The notes below the pieces were generated by a model. The model had not been told where the DNA came from and made no database searches. It saw only the letters and a program-made list of their open reading frames with translations. Of a stretch of DNA of 6,735 nucleotides, positions 6,238 through 6,735 are shown piece after piece; the stretch's first letter is position 1, and every line of letters begins with the position of its first letter. The position numbers and the translations under genes are program-made. The DNA lies in NCBI GenBank assembly GCA_023436825.1, contig JAEZHS010000136.1:1-6735 (forward strand), given 5' to 3'. Origin of the DNA: Pseudomonadota bacterium. Its GTDB lineage: Bacteria > Pseudomonadota > Alphaproteobacteria > Reyranellales > Reyranellaceae.

Positions 6238-6331
6238 CCGCCCAGACGAGGAGGGGGGCGTCGGCTGCCCCTTCCTATGGATGTCGTTAGGAAAGTCCTG
6301 GCAGCACCTGCTCTCACATGAGGAGAGCGCG

Positions 6332-6436
6332 ATGGCTGCAACGCTTCTGGACGATGTCCTTCTCGCCCATGGCGGTCTCGACCCGCTGCGCGACACGCCG
6401 ATGGTGCCGCTCGGCGTCAGCGGCGTGCATTTCAGC
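6332..6436 (+). pseudogene. 5' remnant of a plus-strand gene (truncated hypothetical protein)
   Basis: An ATG at 6332 has an excellent ribosome binding site, AGGAG at 6321-6325, with a 6-nt gap. It encodes MAATLLDDVLLAHGGLDPLR and about 15 more residues. The LLDxxLxAHGGLDxxR pattern resembles the N-terminus of a family of uncharacterised bacterial proteins that I recall only loosely. After about residue 35 the reading frame runs antisense through the DUF1971 gene to a stop at 6581-6583 and becomes Arg/Pro-rich, as expected for non-coding sequence. I interpret this as the start of a gene whose body was lost by a deletion or rearrangement near 6430-6440. The end coordinate is approximate. It could instead be a small real protein of up to 83 residues, but I think that less likely. 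Confidence 0.4.
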
Positions 6437-6704
6437 CGACCGGCGGCGGCCGGTCGTAGAAATCGACCTGCATTCGCATCCTGCCCATGGGCTCGACACG
6501 ATGCGTCTGTTCGGGAAGCACGAGGCCCGGCCGATCCGGCGTCAGGACCTCCGCTTCACCGCCATCGGCACGCTCCAGCTTGAGCTTGCCCTCGATCACG
6601 CGGATCACGCCCCACACCCCGGCCTTCGTGCGGTGCTCCCGACGCAAGGCGTCCGGGAGCGTCGTCTCGTCGAACACCGCCGTCGAGCGGTAGGGCGCGA
6701 TCAT
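6432..6704 (-). CDS. DUF1971 domain protein (TehB/YeaR-like cupin-type)
   Basis: This 90-residue protein matches the DUF1971 (TehB/YeaR-like) family over its whole length. It has the expected PxYRSTxxFxxxTLPxAL start, a conserved H24 in REHRTKAGVWG, the IRVIEGKLKLE beta-strands, and the PEQTHRVEP segment with E65 and H68. It ends in VDFYDRPP. The fold is a small cupin-like beta-barrel that could bind a metal through its His/Glu residues. In Escherichia coli the homologue YeaR is nitrate/nitric-oxide induced, and the same domain is fused to the tellurite-resistance methyltransferase TehB in some bacteria; the biochemical role is not established. The ATG at 6704 lies 4 nt after the stop of an upstream gene and has no strong ribosome binding site, which suggests translational coupling. 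No promoter is visible in the 31 bases available upstream. Confidence 0.85.
   Translation of the reverse strand: MIAPYRSTAVFDETTLPDALRREHRTKAGVWGVIRVIEGKLKLERADGGEAEVLTPDRPGLVLPEQTHRVEPMGRMRMQVDFYDRPPPVG
6437..6456. repeat. Perfect GC-rich hairpin at the 3' end of the DUF1971 gene
   Basis: CGACCGGC-GGCG-GCCGGTCG forms an 8-bp stem with a 4-nt loop. It lies within the last codons of the DUF1971 gene, just before its stop (6434-6432). No T-run follows on the minus strand. It may act as an mRNA 3' stabiliser or a weak terminator. It also sits at the likely junction where the plus-strand gene remnant is lost. Confidence 0.4.
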
Positions 6705-6708
6705 CGGA

Positions 6709-6735
6709 TCAGGCCGCCAGCCGGATCTCGTCGGC
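6709..6735 (-). CDS. C-terminal end of an upstream gene (partial, unidentified)
   Basis: In the minus-strand frame reading ADEIRLAA, a TGA at 6711-6709 ends an open frame that enters from the right edge. It stops 4 nt before the DUF1971 start, a spacing typical of genes in one operon. Only eight codons are visible, so neither the family nor the reality of the gene can be established. Confidence 0.3.
   Translation of the reverse strand, partial: ADEIRLAA

Noticed and set aside
6174..6240. Cobalamin or other riboswitch upstream of the TonB-dependent receptor
   Set aside because: The predicted leader is only about 30 nt and contains no B12-box-like or other conserved riboswitch element.
6250..6280. 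GGGGC-N7-GCCCC stem as a regulatory hairpin
   Set aside because: The stem is only 5 bp in GC-rich DNA, with no supporting element nearby; chance is sufficient.
6092..6583. 163-codon plus-strand frame as one long gene
   Set aside because: Its first part is antisense to the receptor signal peptide and promoter and its last part is antisense to DUF1971. Only the stretch starting at 6332 has a ribosome binding site and a plausible protein sequence.

Overview
The window is about 65-70% G+C, and its coding sequence has the strong G/C third-position bias of a high-GC Gram-negative bacterium. A TonB-dependent outer-membrane receptor proves a diderm host. The mix of families (mEH-like epoxide hydrolase, WHG-type TetR, MarR, DUF1971) fits a soil or aquatic alphaproteobacterium; that placement is inference. 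I see no rRNA, tRNA, CRISPR array, insertion sequence or integrase. This is mostly an ordinary chromosomal region with some informative regulatory DNA.

Layout from left to right. (1) A minus-strand CPBP-like membrane protein (6-782) faces a plus-strand TetR-family regulator (851-1414). Their 68-bp AT-rich gap holds a near-consensus sigma-70 promoter for the membrane protein and overlapping palindromes that look like the TetR operator. (2) Four minus-strand genes follow, in transcription order: TonB-dependent receptor (6173-4023), protein tyrosine phosphatase (3974-3219), epoxide hydrolase (3129-1879) and MarR regulator (1829 or 1847 down to 1383). The gaps are 48, 89 and 31-49 bp, so some or all may be co-transcribed. 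The marR and tetR genes converge and overlap by 32 bp at their 3' ends. (3) At the right edge are the 5' remnant of a plus-strand gene with a good ribosome binding site (about 6332-6436), a complete minus-strand DUF1971 (TehB/YeaR-like) gene (6704-6432), and the last eight codons of a gene upstream of it.

The most informative signal is in front of the receptor. A perfect palindrome of the form GTTAT-N3-ATAAC overlaps the -10 element of a good promoter (TTGACC-N16-TATAAC) and matches the core of the proteobacterial Zur (zinc uptake regulator) box as I remember it. If correct, the receptor imports zinc or a zinc complex and is derepressed when zinc is scarce. The phosphatase, hydrolase and MarR genes downstream would then either read through from that promoter or form a separate, MarR-controlled detoxification unit. 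A candidate MarR operator lies immediately upstream of marR. I did not find a clearly new multi-gene system.
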